This document shows, piece after piece, positions 1 to 6,309 of a DNA stretch of 7,851 nucleotides (its first letter is position 1; every line of letters starts with the position of its first letter). The position numbers and the translations under genes are program-made. The notes beneath the pieces were generated by a model. The model was given only the letters and a program-made list of their open reading frames with translations. It did no database searches and had not been told where the DNA came from. Origin of the DNA: Paracoccaceae bacterium (lineage in GTDB: Bacteria; Pseudomonadota; Alphaproteobacteria; Rhodobacterales; Rhodobacteraceae); NCBI GenBank assembly GCA_026982275.1, contig JALSHK010000492.1, positions 1-7,851 of the forward strand, given 5' to 3'.

Positions 1-159
1 GCCCGCCACCACATTGCCCGCGCCCATCAAAAGCGAGGTCGCGGTGTCGCGGGTTTCATAGGCCCCGCCCCTGCCTTTCAGCTTGATCCACAGAATTTCC
101 GCCACCATCAGCCCGACAAAAAGCGGGATCGAAAGCATGACCACATCGGGAAAATTCAT
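1..159 (-). CDS. Sterol desaturase / fatty acid hydroxylase family protein, N-terminal part (runs off the left edge)
   Basis: Fifty-three codons are visible, from an ATG at 159 to the window edge. The protein starts MNFPDVVMLSIPLFVGLMVAE, a hydrophobic membrane segment at about residues 3-24. This is followed by a basic stretch (IKLKGRGG) and then AYETRDTATSLLMGAGN at residues 34-50. A first membrane helix followed by 'Y-x-x-x-D-T-x-x-x-L-x-x-G' is what I recall of the N-terminus of bacterial sterol desaturase/fatty acid hydroxylase (di-iron) proteins. The diagnostic histidine clusters would lie further on and are not in the window, so the family call rests on the N-terminus alone. The start is well supported: GAGGAAAGG lies about 8 bases upstream, inside the end of the preceding gene, whose stop is only one base away. 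The two genes are almost certainly cotranscribed and probably translationally coupled. Substrate unknown. Confidence 0.6.
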   Translation of the reverse strand, partial: MNFPDVVMLSIPLFVGLMVAEILWIKLKGRGGAYETRDTATSLLMGAGNVVAG

Positions 160-160
160 A

Positions 161-571
161 TCAAACCCTTTCCTCTAGCACGGTTTTCAAGGTTTCGGCC
201 CAGATGCGGCGGATCATTTTATCGGGAATCGCCACCTCCACATGCGGCGCGGTAAAATCCGGCAACTCAATGCGCAGCCTATCCCCGCGCTGCTCCAGCG
301 CGCCCGAAACCAGCACCCGCCCGACCATACCGTCGCCCATCGCCCAAAGCAGGCCCGTGCGGTTATCCTCAAGATCTATGAGCGCCGCAAAGCCGGATGG
401 CTCCAGCATGGCGCCCGTTGCGGGATGCTCGGGAAATTCATTATTCCATCTCGCCAGCACCGCCGCCTTGCTTTCCAGCCGCGCGCGCACCGAGCCGCCG
501 GTGAAATGCACCAAGGCAATAATGCCGGCAATGCCGAGCGTAACGACAAGAAGGGTGGCCCAGATAGACAT
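161..571 (-). CDS. Small membrane-anchored protein of unknown function
   Basis: I do not recognise this 136-residue protein. Residues 3-24 (ATLLVVTLGIAGIIALVHF) form one clear N-terminal membrane segment with few charges before it, so a single-pass anchor or uncleaved signal is likely. No lipobox cysteine is seen. The rest is soluble, with mixed charge. It contains DNRTGLLWAMGDGMVGRVL at about residues 69-87 and a C-terminal part rich in beta-type residues (RLRIELPDF, HVEVAIP), ending in an amphipathic helix. The gene starts 93 bases after infB ends, on the same strand, and stops one base before the sterol desaturase-like gene, so it belongs to the operon tail. No Shine-Dalgarno precedes the ATG, and the first two bases of that ATG are buried in a 9-bp inverted repeat (570-600). 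The ATG is nevertheless the only start that keeps the membrane segment intact. A role beside the neighbouring membrane enzyme is a guess from position only. Confidence 0.7.
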   Translation of the reverse strand: MSIWATLLVVTLGIAGIIALVHFTGGSVRARLESKAAVLARWNNEFPEHPATGAMLEPSGFAALIDLEDNRTGLLWAMGDGMVGRVLVSGALEQRGDRLRIELPDFTAPHVEVAIPDKMIRRIWAETLKTVLEERV

Positions 572-600
572 GGGCGAGAGTCTATAAAACCCTCGCCCAT
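570..600 (-). repeat. Perfect inverted repeat (9-bp arms, 13-nt loop) over a start codon
   Basis: ATGGGCGAG at 570-578 and CTCGCCCAT at 592-600 are exact reverse complements separated by 13 bases. In the minus-strand transcript this forms a GC-rich hairpin between infB and the 136-residue membrane protein gene. The 3' arm contains the first two bases of that gene's AUG (571-569). No U-run follows, so it does not look like an intrinsic terminator. It more likely lowers or regulates translation of the gene behind infB. Confidence 0.6.
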
Positions 601-664
601 GCGCAACTATTTCTTTGGGTCAATCCTTGCGAAAGCCGCCCGGATTTTGCGATAAACCTTGCGC

Positions 665-3184
665 TTAAAGCCTGCGCTCAAGTTCCTCGGTGGTGAAAAT
701 CTCGATCACATCATCCGCGCGGATATCCTCGTAATTCTCAAACGCCATGCCGCATTCCTGGCCGGATTGAACTTCTTTCACTTCGTCTTTATGCCGCTTC
801 AAGGTTTTCAGCTTGCCCTCGTGGATCACCACATTATCCCGCAGCAAGCGCACCCCGGCCGAGCGGCGCGCCACCCCTTCGGTAACCTCGCAGCCGGCGA
901 TTTTGCCGGTGCCGGTGATTTTGAACACCTCTTTGATCTTGGCATAACCGATAAAGGTTTCCTTCACCTCGGGCGATAGCAGGCCAGAGGCAGCGGCTTT
1001 GATATCATCCACCAGATCATAGATGATGGAATAATAGCGGATCTCCACCCCTTTTTGATTGGCGCTGTTACGCGCAGGGGTATTGGCCCGCACGTTAAAG
1101 CCGATAATCGGGGCGCCGGAGGCTTCTGCCAGCGTCACATCTGATTCGGTGATCGCGCCAACACCGGAATGCAACACCCGAACCCTGACCTCGTCATTGC
1201 CTATCTTTTCACAAGCCTGCACGAGGGCTTCTGCCGAGCCTTGCACATCGGCTTTCAGCACGATCGGCAGCTCCGATACATTCTCGTCGGCCTTGGCATT
1301 GGCCAAAAGCTGGTCAAGCGAAACGCCGGCCCCTGCCGCCGCCTTCTTGTCCTTGGCCACCTGTGCGCGGTATTCGGCAATCTCGCGGGCGCGGGCTTCG
1401 TCTGGCACCACATTCAATACATCACCCGCTTCGGGTGAACCATTCAGGCCAAGCACCTCGACAGGCACCGAAGGGCCGGCCTCCTCGATCCGCTGGCCCT
1501 GATCATCAATCAGCGCCCGCACCTTGCCCCATTGCTCCCCTACCACAAAAATATCGCCGCGTTTCAGCGTGCCTTTTTGCACCAGAACCGTAGCAACAGG
1601 GCCACGCCCGACATCAAGCTTGGCTTCGATTACCGCACCCTCGGCGGGACGGTCGGCATTGGCGCGCAATTCCAGCAATTCGGCTTGCAAGGCGATATTT
1701 TCAAGCAGCTTGTCCAGGCCCTCGCCGGTGATGGCCGAGACCTCCACATCCAGCACGTCACCGGACATTTGTTCCACGATCACGTTATGCTGCAAAAGCT
1801 CGGTGCGCACCCGGGTCGGATCTGCGCCTTCGCGGTCTATTTTGTTGATCGCCACAATCATCGGCACATTGGCCGCCTGCGCGTGATTGATCGCTTCGAT
1901 GGTTTGCGGCATCACACTATCATCAGCCGCCACAACCAGCACCACGATATCTGTTACCTGCGCGCCACGAGAGCGCATCGAGGTAAAGGCCGCGTGGCCG
2001 GGGGTGTCAAGGAAGGTCATGACCTCGCCACCGTCAAGCGTAATCTGGTAAGCGCCGATATGCTGGGTAATGCCGCCAGCCTCGCCCTTGACCACATTGG
2101 TTTTGCGGATCGCATCGAGAAGCGAGGTTTTACCGTGGTCCACATGGCCCATGATGGTAATCACCGGTGCGCGCGGCGCCTGGTTTTCGTCATCGTTTTC
2201 CGGTTCGGTTACCAGAATATCCTCAACCGCCGCATCCGAGACCCGTACCACTGTATGGCCGAATTCCTCAACAATAAGCTGTGCGGTTTCGTGATCTATG
2301 GTCTGGTTCTGGGTGGCCATAATACCGTTGGTCATCAGGGCTTTCACCACCTCTGCCACACGTTCGGTCATTCGGTTGGCCAGTTCCTGCACGGTAATCG
2401 CATCCGGCACCTGCACATCGCGGTAAACCTTTTCATGCTCGATCGGCCCACCCATCATCTTGCGCTTGTCGCGCGCTTGCCGCCGCTTGATGGCCGCCAT
2501 GGATCGCTGGCGGTTGCCGCCACCACCCAGTGCCTGATTGATGGTCAGCTTGCCGGAGCGGCGACGATCATTGCCCCCGCCTTTGGTGTTGCGGGTGTGC
2601 TTGCGGTCCTCGGCGGGCTTGGCTGCCGGTTTGAGGTTTTTGTTGGGAACAGCACGGCCAGCTTCGGCGCGGGCACCCGCAACTTGCGCTTCTGCCGGAT
2701 CGGCAGTGGCAGGTGTCGGATTGCGCAGCTTGGGCCGCGCGGCACCGCTAACGGATTTTTTACTGGCTTTGGCCTCGGCAGCCTCGGCCTCGGCTTTTGC
2801 CCTGGCTTCTTCTGCGGCACGCTCGGCGCGGATTTTAGCCTCTTCGGCCTCGCGCACGGCAGCGTCTTTTTCAGCCCGGCGCTTGGCACGCTCGCCCTCG
2901 CGGGCTTCAGAAAGTGCCCGCTCTTTGGCGGCGCGCTCTTCTTCCATGGCGCGAGCAGCTTCCAGCGCCTTTTTGCGCCGTGCCAGCTCGGCATCGGAAA
3001 GATAGCTGCCCGCAGCCTTCTGGCCGCCGGGCTTGCCGCTACCAGCGGGTTTGGGAGTAAACACCCGCTTGTTTTTCCGTTCGACCACGACGTTTTTGGT
3101 CCGCCCGTGCGAGAATTTCTGCCGCACAGTTGCGCCTTTTAAGCCCAGAGGCTTTTTGCCGTCGTTATTTGTCGTATCGCTCAT
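665..3184 (-). CDS. infB: Translation initiation factor IF-2
   Basis: An 839-residue IF2, a cytoplasmic GTPase that brings fMet-tRNA to the 30S initiation complex and promotes 50S joining. The N-terminus is basic (residues 1-58). It is followed by a highly charged Ala/Glu/Arg/Lys helix or coiled coil (about 64-145), a low-complexity basic linker, and an IF2 N-terminal helical domain (about 258-320). The GTPase domain covers about 340-505 with every motif intact: GHVDHGKT 346-353, GITQHIG 371-377, DTPGH 393-397, NKID 447-450 and SAI 483-485. Beta-barrel domain II (about 515-600), domain III (about 636-735) and the tRNA-binding C-terminal barrel (about 745-839) follow. The length is usual for alphaproteobacteria. 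The start is supported by AAAGGTG just upstream. The gene lies 61 bases after the ylxR-like gene, and that gap holds a promoter-like sequence and two dyads. It shares the operon with nusA and rimP as in many bacteria, but it is not followed by rbfA. Confidence 0.98.
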   Translation of the reverse strand: MSDTTNNDGKKPLGLKGATVRQKFSHGRTKNVVVERKNKRVFTPKPAGSGKPGGQKAAGSYLSDAELARRKKALEAARAMEEERAAKERALSEAREGERAKRRAEKDAAVREAEEAKIRAERAAEEARAKAEAEAAEAKASKKSVSGAARPKLRNPTPATADPAEAQVAGARAEAGRAVPNKNLKPAAKPAEDRKHTRNTKGGGNDRRRSGKLTINQALGGGGNRQRSMAAIKRRQARDKRKMMGGPIEHEKVYRDVQVPDAITVQELANRMTERVAEVVKALMTNGIMATQNQTIDHETAQLIVEEFGHTVVRVSDAAVEDILVTEPENDDENQAPRAPVITIMGHVDHGKTSLLDAIRKTNVVKGEAGGITQHIGAYQITLDGGEVMTFLDTPGHAAFTSMRSRGAQVTDIVVLVVAADDSVMPQTIEAINHAQAANVPMIVAINKIDREGADPTRVRTELLQHNVIVEQMSGDVLDVEVSAITGEGLDKLLENIALQAELLELRANADRPAEGAVIEAKLDVGRGPVATVLVQKGTLKRGDIFVVGEQWGKVRALIDDQGQRIEEAGPSVPVEVLGLNGSPEAGDVLNVVPDEARAREIAEYRAQVAKDKKAAAGAGVSLDQLLANAKADENVSELPIVLKADVQGSAEALVQACEKIGNDEVRVRVLHSGVGAITESDVTLAEASGAPIIGFNVRANTPARNSANQKGVEIRYYSIIYDLVDDIKAAASGLLSPEVKETFIGYAKIKEVFKITGTGKIAGCEVTEGVARRSAGVRLLRDNVVIHEGKLKTLKRHKDEVKEVQSGQECGMAFENYEDIRADDVIEIFTTEELERRL

Positions 3185-3199
3185 TCTTCACCTTTCAAC

Positions 3200-3217
3200 G
3201 CCACGCCCTTGCGTGGC
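3200..3217 (-). repeat. Hairpin just upstream of the infB Shine-Dalgarno
   Basis: GCCACGC at 3200-3206 and GCGTGGC at 3211-3217 are exact reverse complements with a 4-nt loop. In the transcript this strong 7-bp hairpin ends about 15 bases before the infB AUG and leaves the AAAGGTG ribosome-binding site single-stranded. No U-run follows, so it is not an intrinsic terminator. It could stabilise a processed 5' end or act as a pause site. Confidence 0.5.
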
Positions 3218-3218
3218 A

Positions 3219-3245
3219 TTTATACCTGTCTGACCCGAGGGTCAA
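3219..3245 (-). promoter_or_regulatory. Candidate internal promoter for infB with an overlapping dyad operator
   Basis: On the minus strand, TTGACC (3245-3240) is followed after 15 bases by TATAAA (3224-3219). These match the sigma70 -35 and -10 boxes at 5 of 6 positions each, though the spacer is shorter than the ideal 17. The pair begins within the TGA stop of the preceding gene. A perfect dyad, TGACCC-GA-GGGTCA (3231-3244 on the plus strand), covers most of the -35 box and the base of the spacer, as an operator would. Transcription would begin near 3212-3210, giving an infB-only mRNA that lacks most of the 5' arm of the 3200-3217 hairpin. This is inferred from sequence only. Confidence 0.4.
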
Positions 3246-3842
3246 TCATGCCGTTTTGCCAAGTGCCCTAAGACGCCCCGCTTCAAAAAGGACTCGATTA
3301 GTGAACCCGCCAGACAATATCGCCGCATGTATCACATTATCTCGCCCAAATGCCAAACCCAATTCGTCACCCGAAAGGGCCTCAATTCGAGATTCTTCGC
3401 CATTTGGCGGCCTTAACGCCGATTTTCCGCGCTCGGAGCCGTCCGACGCCTGCAAAAGCACATCCGCCTCGCCCGAAACCAGCGCCGCCTTCACCTTTTC
3501 CAAACCACAAAGCGCACGCCCCGTCTTACGCGCCATGGAAACAGCCTGCAAAAGCCGCTGACGCTGCAATGCTTCCACCTGATCCGCCAGCGCAGGATCC
3601 GCCGAGACTTTCATCCTCGCCCCGCGGGAGAATAACCCCTTTTGCACAGCTTTTTCAATCGAAACCCGATCCGCCTTCACCCAAATACCGCGTCCGGGCA
3701 GCTTATGCCCGAGATCCGGATATATTCTGGCCTCGGGGCCAACCACAAACCGGATTAGCTCGTCAACAACGCAGACCTCGCCAGACACAATACATTTGCG
3801 TCTGGTCTCACTCCGGTCTTTTGGCTGCCCACCGCGTGTCAT
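3246..3842 (-). CDS. ylxR: YlxR (DUF448) domain fused to an L7Ae-like RNA-binding domain
   Basis: A 198-residue protein encoded between nusA and infB, the standard place for YlxR. The N-terminal half (about 8-80) carries YlxR/DUF448 hallmarks: ETRRKCIVSGE at 12-22, ELIRFVVGPE at 28-37, and LPGRGIWV at 48-55 followed by the conserved F71. The C-terminal half (about 88-192), with Leu/Ala-rich helices and SGEADVLLQASDGS, resembles the L7Ae/L30e-type RNA-binding fold found in longer alphaproteobacterial versions. Single-domain YlxR is only about 90 residues; a Bacillus homologue (RnpM) binds RNase P RNA. RNA binding is therefore likely here, but the target is unknown. The start is supported by GGAG about 8 bases upstream, and the gap from the nusA stop is 21 bases. 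It is probably cotranscribed with nusA. The region from about 131 to 155 looks like a low-complexity linker. Confidence 0.88.
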   Translation of the reverse strand: MTRGGQPKDRSETRRKCIVSGEVCVVDELIRFVVGPEARIYPDLGHKLPGRGIWVKADRVSIEKAVQKGLFSRGARMKVSADPALADQVEALQRQRLLQAVSMARKTGRALCGLEKVKAALVSGEADVLLQASDGSERGKSALRPPNGEESRIEALSGDELGLAFGRDNVIHAAILSGGFTNRVLFEAGRLRALGKTA

Positions 3843-3863
3843 ATCCAGTCTCCGAAGCTCGCA

Positions 3864-5492
3864 TCAAGCTTCGGCCTCCGGTGTGGCTTCTTCGTCGGTT
3901 TCTTCCTCTTCAGGAGCGTTTTGGGCGTCCAGCTCTTCTTGCGTCAGCCAGCCGAGCATCACGCGGGCATTCATCACCATGGCTTGCGCTTCTTCCAGGC
4001 CCACGTCGAATTTCTCCAGCAAACCGTCATCTTTCACGCGCTGTCCATCCACCGTGGTATAGCCACCCGCCAGCTCCCAGTCGGCGCATTGGGCAAAATC
4101 TTCCAGCGTTTTGATGCCGTCTTCCGCCAGCGCCACAAACATCTGCGGGGTCAGGCCCTCATAGTCAAACAGGCTCTGCTCCACGCCCAGCTCGCGGGCT
4201 TTTTCGATAAATTTGGCGTTGGCTTCATCAATGCTTTCGCGCGCGCGGGCTTGCAGCTCTTCCACGGTTTCTGCATCAAAGCCTTCAATGGTCAGCATTT
4301 CTTCAGGGTCTACATAAGCGACCTCTTCCAGCGATGTGAAACCCTCGGAGGCCAGAAGCTGCGCCACCAGCTCATCCACATTCAGCGCATCCATAAACAC
4401 CTTGGTATTGGCGACAAATTCGGCCTGACGGCGCTCGCTTTCATCGCTCTCGGTCATGATATCAATATCAAAGCCGGTAAGTTGGCTGGCAAGGCGCACG
4501 TTTTGGCCGCGCCGCCCGATGGCAAGGCTGAGCTGCTCGTCGGGCACAATCACCTCGATACGCTCGGCGTCGTCATCCAGAATAACCTTGGACACCTCGG
4601 CAGGCTGGAGCGCATTCACCAGGAAGGTCGGCGCATCTTCGTTCCACGGGATAATGTCGATCTTTTCGCCCTGAAGCTCGGATACCACAGCCTGAACCCG
4701 CGAACCGCGCATACCCACACAAGCGCCAACCGGATCAATGGAATTGTCATTTGAAATCACGCCGATTTTGGCCCGGGAGCCGGGATCGCGCGCTACGGCT
4801 TTAATCTCGATAATGCCGTCATAAATCTCGGGCACTTCCATTTTGAACAGCTCGGCAAGGAATTCAGGCGCGGTGCGCGAAAGGAAAATCTGCGGGCCGC
4901 GGACCTCGGCGCGCACATCACGGATATAGGCGCGCACGCGATCACCCGTGCGGAAAGGCTCGCGGTTGATCAGCTGGTCGCGGCGCAAAATCGCTTCGCC
5001 CCGGCCCACATCGACAATCACATTGCCATATTCCACCCGCTTGACCACCCCGTTGATGATCTCGCCCACACGGTCCTTGAATTCGTCAAACTGGCGCTCG
5101 CGCTCGGCTTCGCGCACCTTCTGCATGATCACCTGCTTGGCGGATTGCGCCGCGATCCGGCCAAAATCCATCGGTGGCAGCGGATCAGACAGCACGGTGC
5201 CGATCTCGGCCTCCGGATCAATCTCGCGGGCATCTTCCAAAGTCAGCTCGGTGAAGGTGTTTTCATACTCTTCATCGGGCACCACGGTGCGGCAGCGCTC
5301 CATGGTCAGCTCGCCGGTTTTGCGGTCGATATGGGCGCGGATATCGTATTCGGCACCATAGCGCGATTTGGCAGCTTTGCCCAGGCTGTCTTCCATCGCA
5401 TCGATCACGAGATTCGGATCAATCAGCTTTTCGCGGGCCACGGCCTCGGCGATTTGCAATAGCTCCAGGCGGTTTGCACTTGTAATGGCCAT
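3864..5492 (-). CDS. nusA: Transcription termination/antitermination protein NusA
   Basis: A 542-residue NusA, which binds RNA polymerase and nascent RNA and modulates pausing, intrinsic and Rho-dependent termination, and rRNA antitermination. The N-terminal polymerase-binding domain covers about 1-130, starting MAITSANRLELLQIAEAVA. The S1 domain covers about 138-205, KH1 has its GMRG loop at 260-263 and KH2 its GRRG loop at 326-329. Two helix-hairpin acidic-repeat modules follow (about 370-425 and 445-515), then an acidic tail (EEEETDEE). This length and double C-terminal repeat are usual in Proteobacteria outside the shorter Gram-positive forms. I chose the ATG at 5492, not one 19 codons upstream that lies inside rimP, because homologues begin at this residue and GAGGA sits 8 bases upstream. 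The Shine-Dalgarno lies within the last codons of rimP, whose stop is 4 bases before the ATG, so translational coupling is likely. Confidence 0.97.
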   Translation of the reverse strand: MAITSANRLELLQIAEAVAREKLIDPNLVIDAMEDSLGKAAKSRYGAEYDIRAHIDRKTGELTMERCRTVVPDEEYENTFTELTLEDAREIDPEAEIGTVLSDPLPPMDFGRIAAQSAKQVIMQKVREAERERQFDEFKDRVGEIINGVVKRVEYGNVIVDVGRGEAILRRDQLINREPFRTGDRVRAYIRDVRAEVRGPQIFLSRTAPEFLAELFKMEVPEIYDGIIEIKAVARDPGSRAKIGVISNDNSIDPVGACVGMRGSRVQAVVSELQGEKIDIIPWNEDAPTFLVNALQPAEVSKVILDDDAERIEVIVPDEQLSLAIGRRGQNVRLASQLTGFDIDIMTESDESERRQAEFVANTKVFMDALNVDELVAQLLASEGFTSLEEVAYVDPEEMLTIEGFDAETVEELQARARESIDEANAKFIEKARELGVEQSLFDYEGLTPQMFVALAEDGIKTLEDFAQCADWELAGGYTTVDGQRVKDDGLLEKFDVGLEEAQAMVMNARVMLGWLTQEELDAQNAPEEEETDEEATPEAEA

Positions 5493-5496
5493 TTTA

Positions 5497-6066
5497 TCAG
5501 TCCTCTGTCGTTTCCGAGGTGTCCACCTCGTCAAAATCTGTCTCGTCAATCACGCCGGCATCCTTGCGCGCCTTCAGGCTTTCGGCGATCAGCTCATCTG
5601 TCAGCACCAGCTTGGCCTCGGCCAGCCATTCAAATTGCAAGCCGATAATGCCCTCGGCGATCTCGATCAGGATCTCGCCCTCTTCCACGCCGCGCAGCTC
5701 TCCGGAGAATCGCTTGCGGCCCTCGATCAGGTCATGGGTAATCAGCTTCACGGCATAGCCGTTGAAGGTTTCGAAATCTTTCAGCCGCGTTAATGGCCGG
5801 TCAATGCCGGGGGAGGAAACCTCAAGCGCGTATTCATCCTCGATCGGGTCTTCCACATCCAGCACCGCCGAAACCGCCTGCGAGATCTTTGCGCAATCAT
5901 CGACCACAATCCCGCCCTCGGGCTTATCGGCCATGATTTGCAGGCTAATGCGCTTGCCGCTCATCAAACGGATGCGCACCAGCTCATAGCCCAGCCCCTC
6001 GATCACGGGGGTGACAATTCCAGCCAGGCGCCGGTCAATGGCGGAAGAGGCAATCAGATCAGACAT
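5497..6066 (-). CDS. rimP: Ribosome maturation factor RimP
   Basis: A 189-residue RimP, which binds the free 30S subunit and assists its late assembly. The N-terminal alpha/beta domain (about 8-82) is followed by the family signature EVSSPGIDRPL at 82-92. The C-terminal SH3-like beta-barrel spans about 96-158 (FETFNGYAVKL, FSGELRGVEEGEILIE). A short acidic extension, DETDFDEVDTSETTED, ends the protein. An ATG six codons upstream (6084) is in frame, but I prefer 6066. GAAAGG lies 6 bases before it, RimP homologues start at MSDLIA-like sequence, and the upstream codons overlap the leader repeats. It is the first gene of the operon, about 100 bases downstream of the likely transcription start, and its mRNA leader contains an intrinsic terminator structure (6102-6124). 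Its stop lies 4 bases before nusA. Confidence 0.96.
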   Translation of the reverse strand: MSDLIASSAIDRRLAGIVTPVIEGLGYELVRIRLMSGKRISLQIMADKPEGGIVVDDCAKISQAVSAVLDVEDPIEDEYALEVSSPGIDRPLTRLKDFETFNGYAVKLITHDLIEGRKRFSGELRGVEEGEILIEIAEGIIGLQFEWLAEAKLVLTDELIAESLKARKDAGVIDETDFDEVDTSETTED

Positions 6067-6101
6067 AGGTAGCCTTTCGGGCATATAAAACGGGCAGGCA
6101 C

Positions 6102-6124
6102 AAAAAAACGGGCGCGCGGCCCGT
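6102..6124 (-). terminator. Intrinsic terminator in the rimP leader (probable attenuator)
   Basis: In the minus-strand RNA, ACGGGC (6124-6119) and GCCCGU (6113-6108) form a 6-bp GC-rich stem with a 5-nt loop (CGCGC). A run of seven U's overlaps and follows the 3' arm (6108-6102). It lies between the likely promoter (-10 at 6180-6175) and the rimP start (6066), roughly 60 nt into the transcript. It therefore cannot be the end of an upstream coding transcript from this promoter and most plausibly controls read-through into rimP-nusA-infB. The stem is short, so it may be only partly efficient. Confidence 0.65.
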
Positions 6125-6159
6125 CATAAATTCGGTGGTGACGAGTTTGGACCTCATCA
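6120..6159 (-). promoter_or_regulatory. Alternative hairpins in the rimP-nusA-infB leader (antiterminator candidate)
   Basis: Three 7-nt arms occur in order in the minus-strand RNA: UGAUGAG (6159-6153), CUCGUCA (6145-6139) and UGACGGG (6126-6120). Arm 2 pairs with arm 1 (7 bp, one G-U, 7-nt loop) or with arm 3 (7 bp, one G-U, 12-nt loop), never both. Arm 3 includes most of the 5' arm of the terminator. Pairing 2:3 would thus block the terminator, while pairing 1:2 would free it. This is the topology of a classical attenuator. It was read by eye; no folding energies were computed, and the signal that would switch it is unknown. Confidence 0.45.
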
Positions 6160-6174
6160 ACCGCTGTTGAGGGA

Positions 6175-6203
6175 TATATAGGAGACAGTAACGCTTTTGG
6201 CAA
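6175..6203 (-). promoter_or_regulatory. Sigma70-type promoter of the rimP-nusA-ylxR-infB operon
   Basis: On the minus strand, TTGCCA (6203-6198; 5 of 6 to TTGACA) is followed after exactly 17 bases by TATATA (6180-6175; 4 of 6 to TATAAT). A start at about 6168-6167 would give a leader of about 100 nt before the rimP ATG. This is the best promoter match upstream of rimP. Confidence 0.6.
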
Positions 6204-6248
6204 GGGTGATTCCGCAACTATTGACGGTGTCGAATTTGGTGATGGTGG

Positions 6249-6274
6249 CATTTTTGAAGTAAACTTCAAAAATG
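6249..6274. repeat. 26-bp perfect palindrome (12-bp arms, 2-nt centre)
   Basis: CATTTTTGAAGT at 6249-6260 and ACTTCAAAAATG at 6263-6274 are exact reverse complements around a central AA. It is AT-rich in a GC-rich region and lies about 46 bp upstream of the rimP -35 box, in the non-coding interval 6204-6449. No T-run lies outside the arms on either strand, so it is not a standard terminator. It could be a binding site for a dimeric regulator, a cruciform-forming site, or a dispersed repeat. Confidence 0.7.
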
Positions 6275-6309
6275 GGCTGCGGCGCCATGGCCTCGCCTGC
6301 GGCTCGGGA

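Noticed and set aside
572..664. A promoter between infB and the membrane protein gene
   Set aside because: TTGACC occurs on the minus strand, but no -10-like hexamer lies 15-19 bases after it. TTATAG further on is too far away or too close to other candidates.
1532..3142. A 536-codon open frame on the plus strand, antisense to infB
   Set aside because: It lies wholly opposite infB, whose GTPase motifs are intact. The translation has no recognisable domain and an odd composition (many His, Gly, Phe). It is a shadow of GC-rich codon bias.
3350..4114. A 254-codon plus-strand frame across the ylxR/nusA junction
   Set aside because: Antisense to two well-supported genes, and Pro/Ser/Arg-rich low-complexity translation.
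5493..5549. A 19-codon upstream extension of nusA (start at 5549)
   Set aside because: It overlaps the rimP coding end, adds a basic tail unknown in NusA, and has a worse ribosome-binding site than the ATG at 5492.
6067..6084. A six-codon upstream start for rimP (6084)
   Set aside because: GAAAGG is ideally placed for 6066, and family members begin at MSxLIA-like sequence.
6085..6250. A tRNA upstream of rimP, as with metY in E. coli
   Set aside because: No T-arm GGTTCGA-like sequence or acceptor stem was found on either strand in this gap.
6054..6269. A 71-codon minus-strand frame through the rimP promoter and leader
   Set aside because: It spans the promoter and terminator and has no recognisable content or ribosome-binding site.
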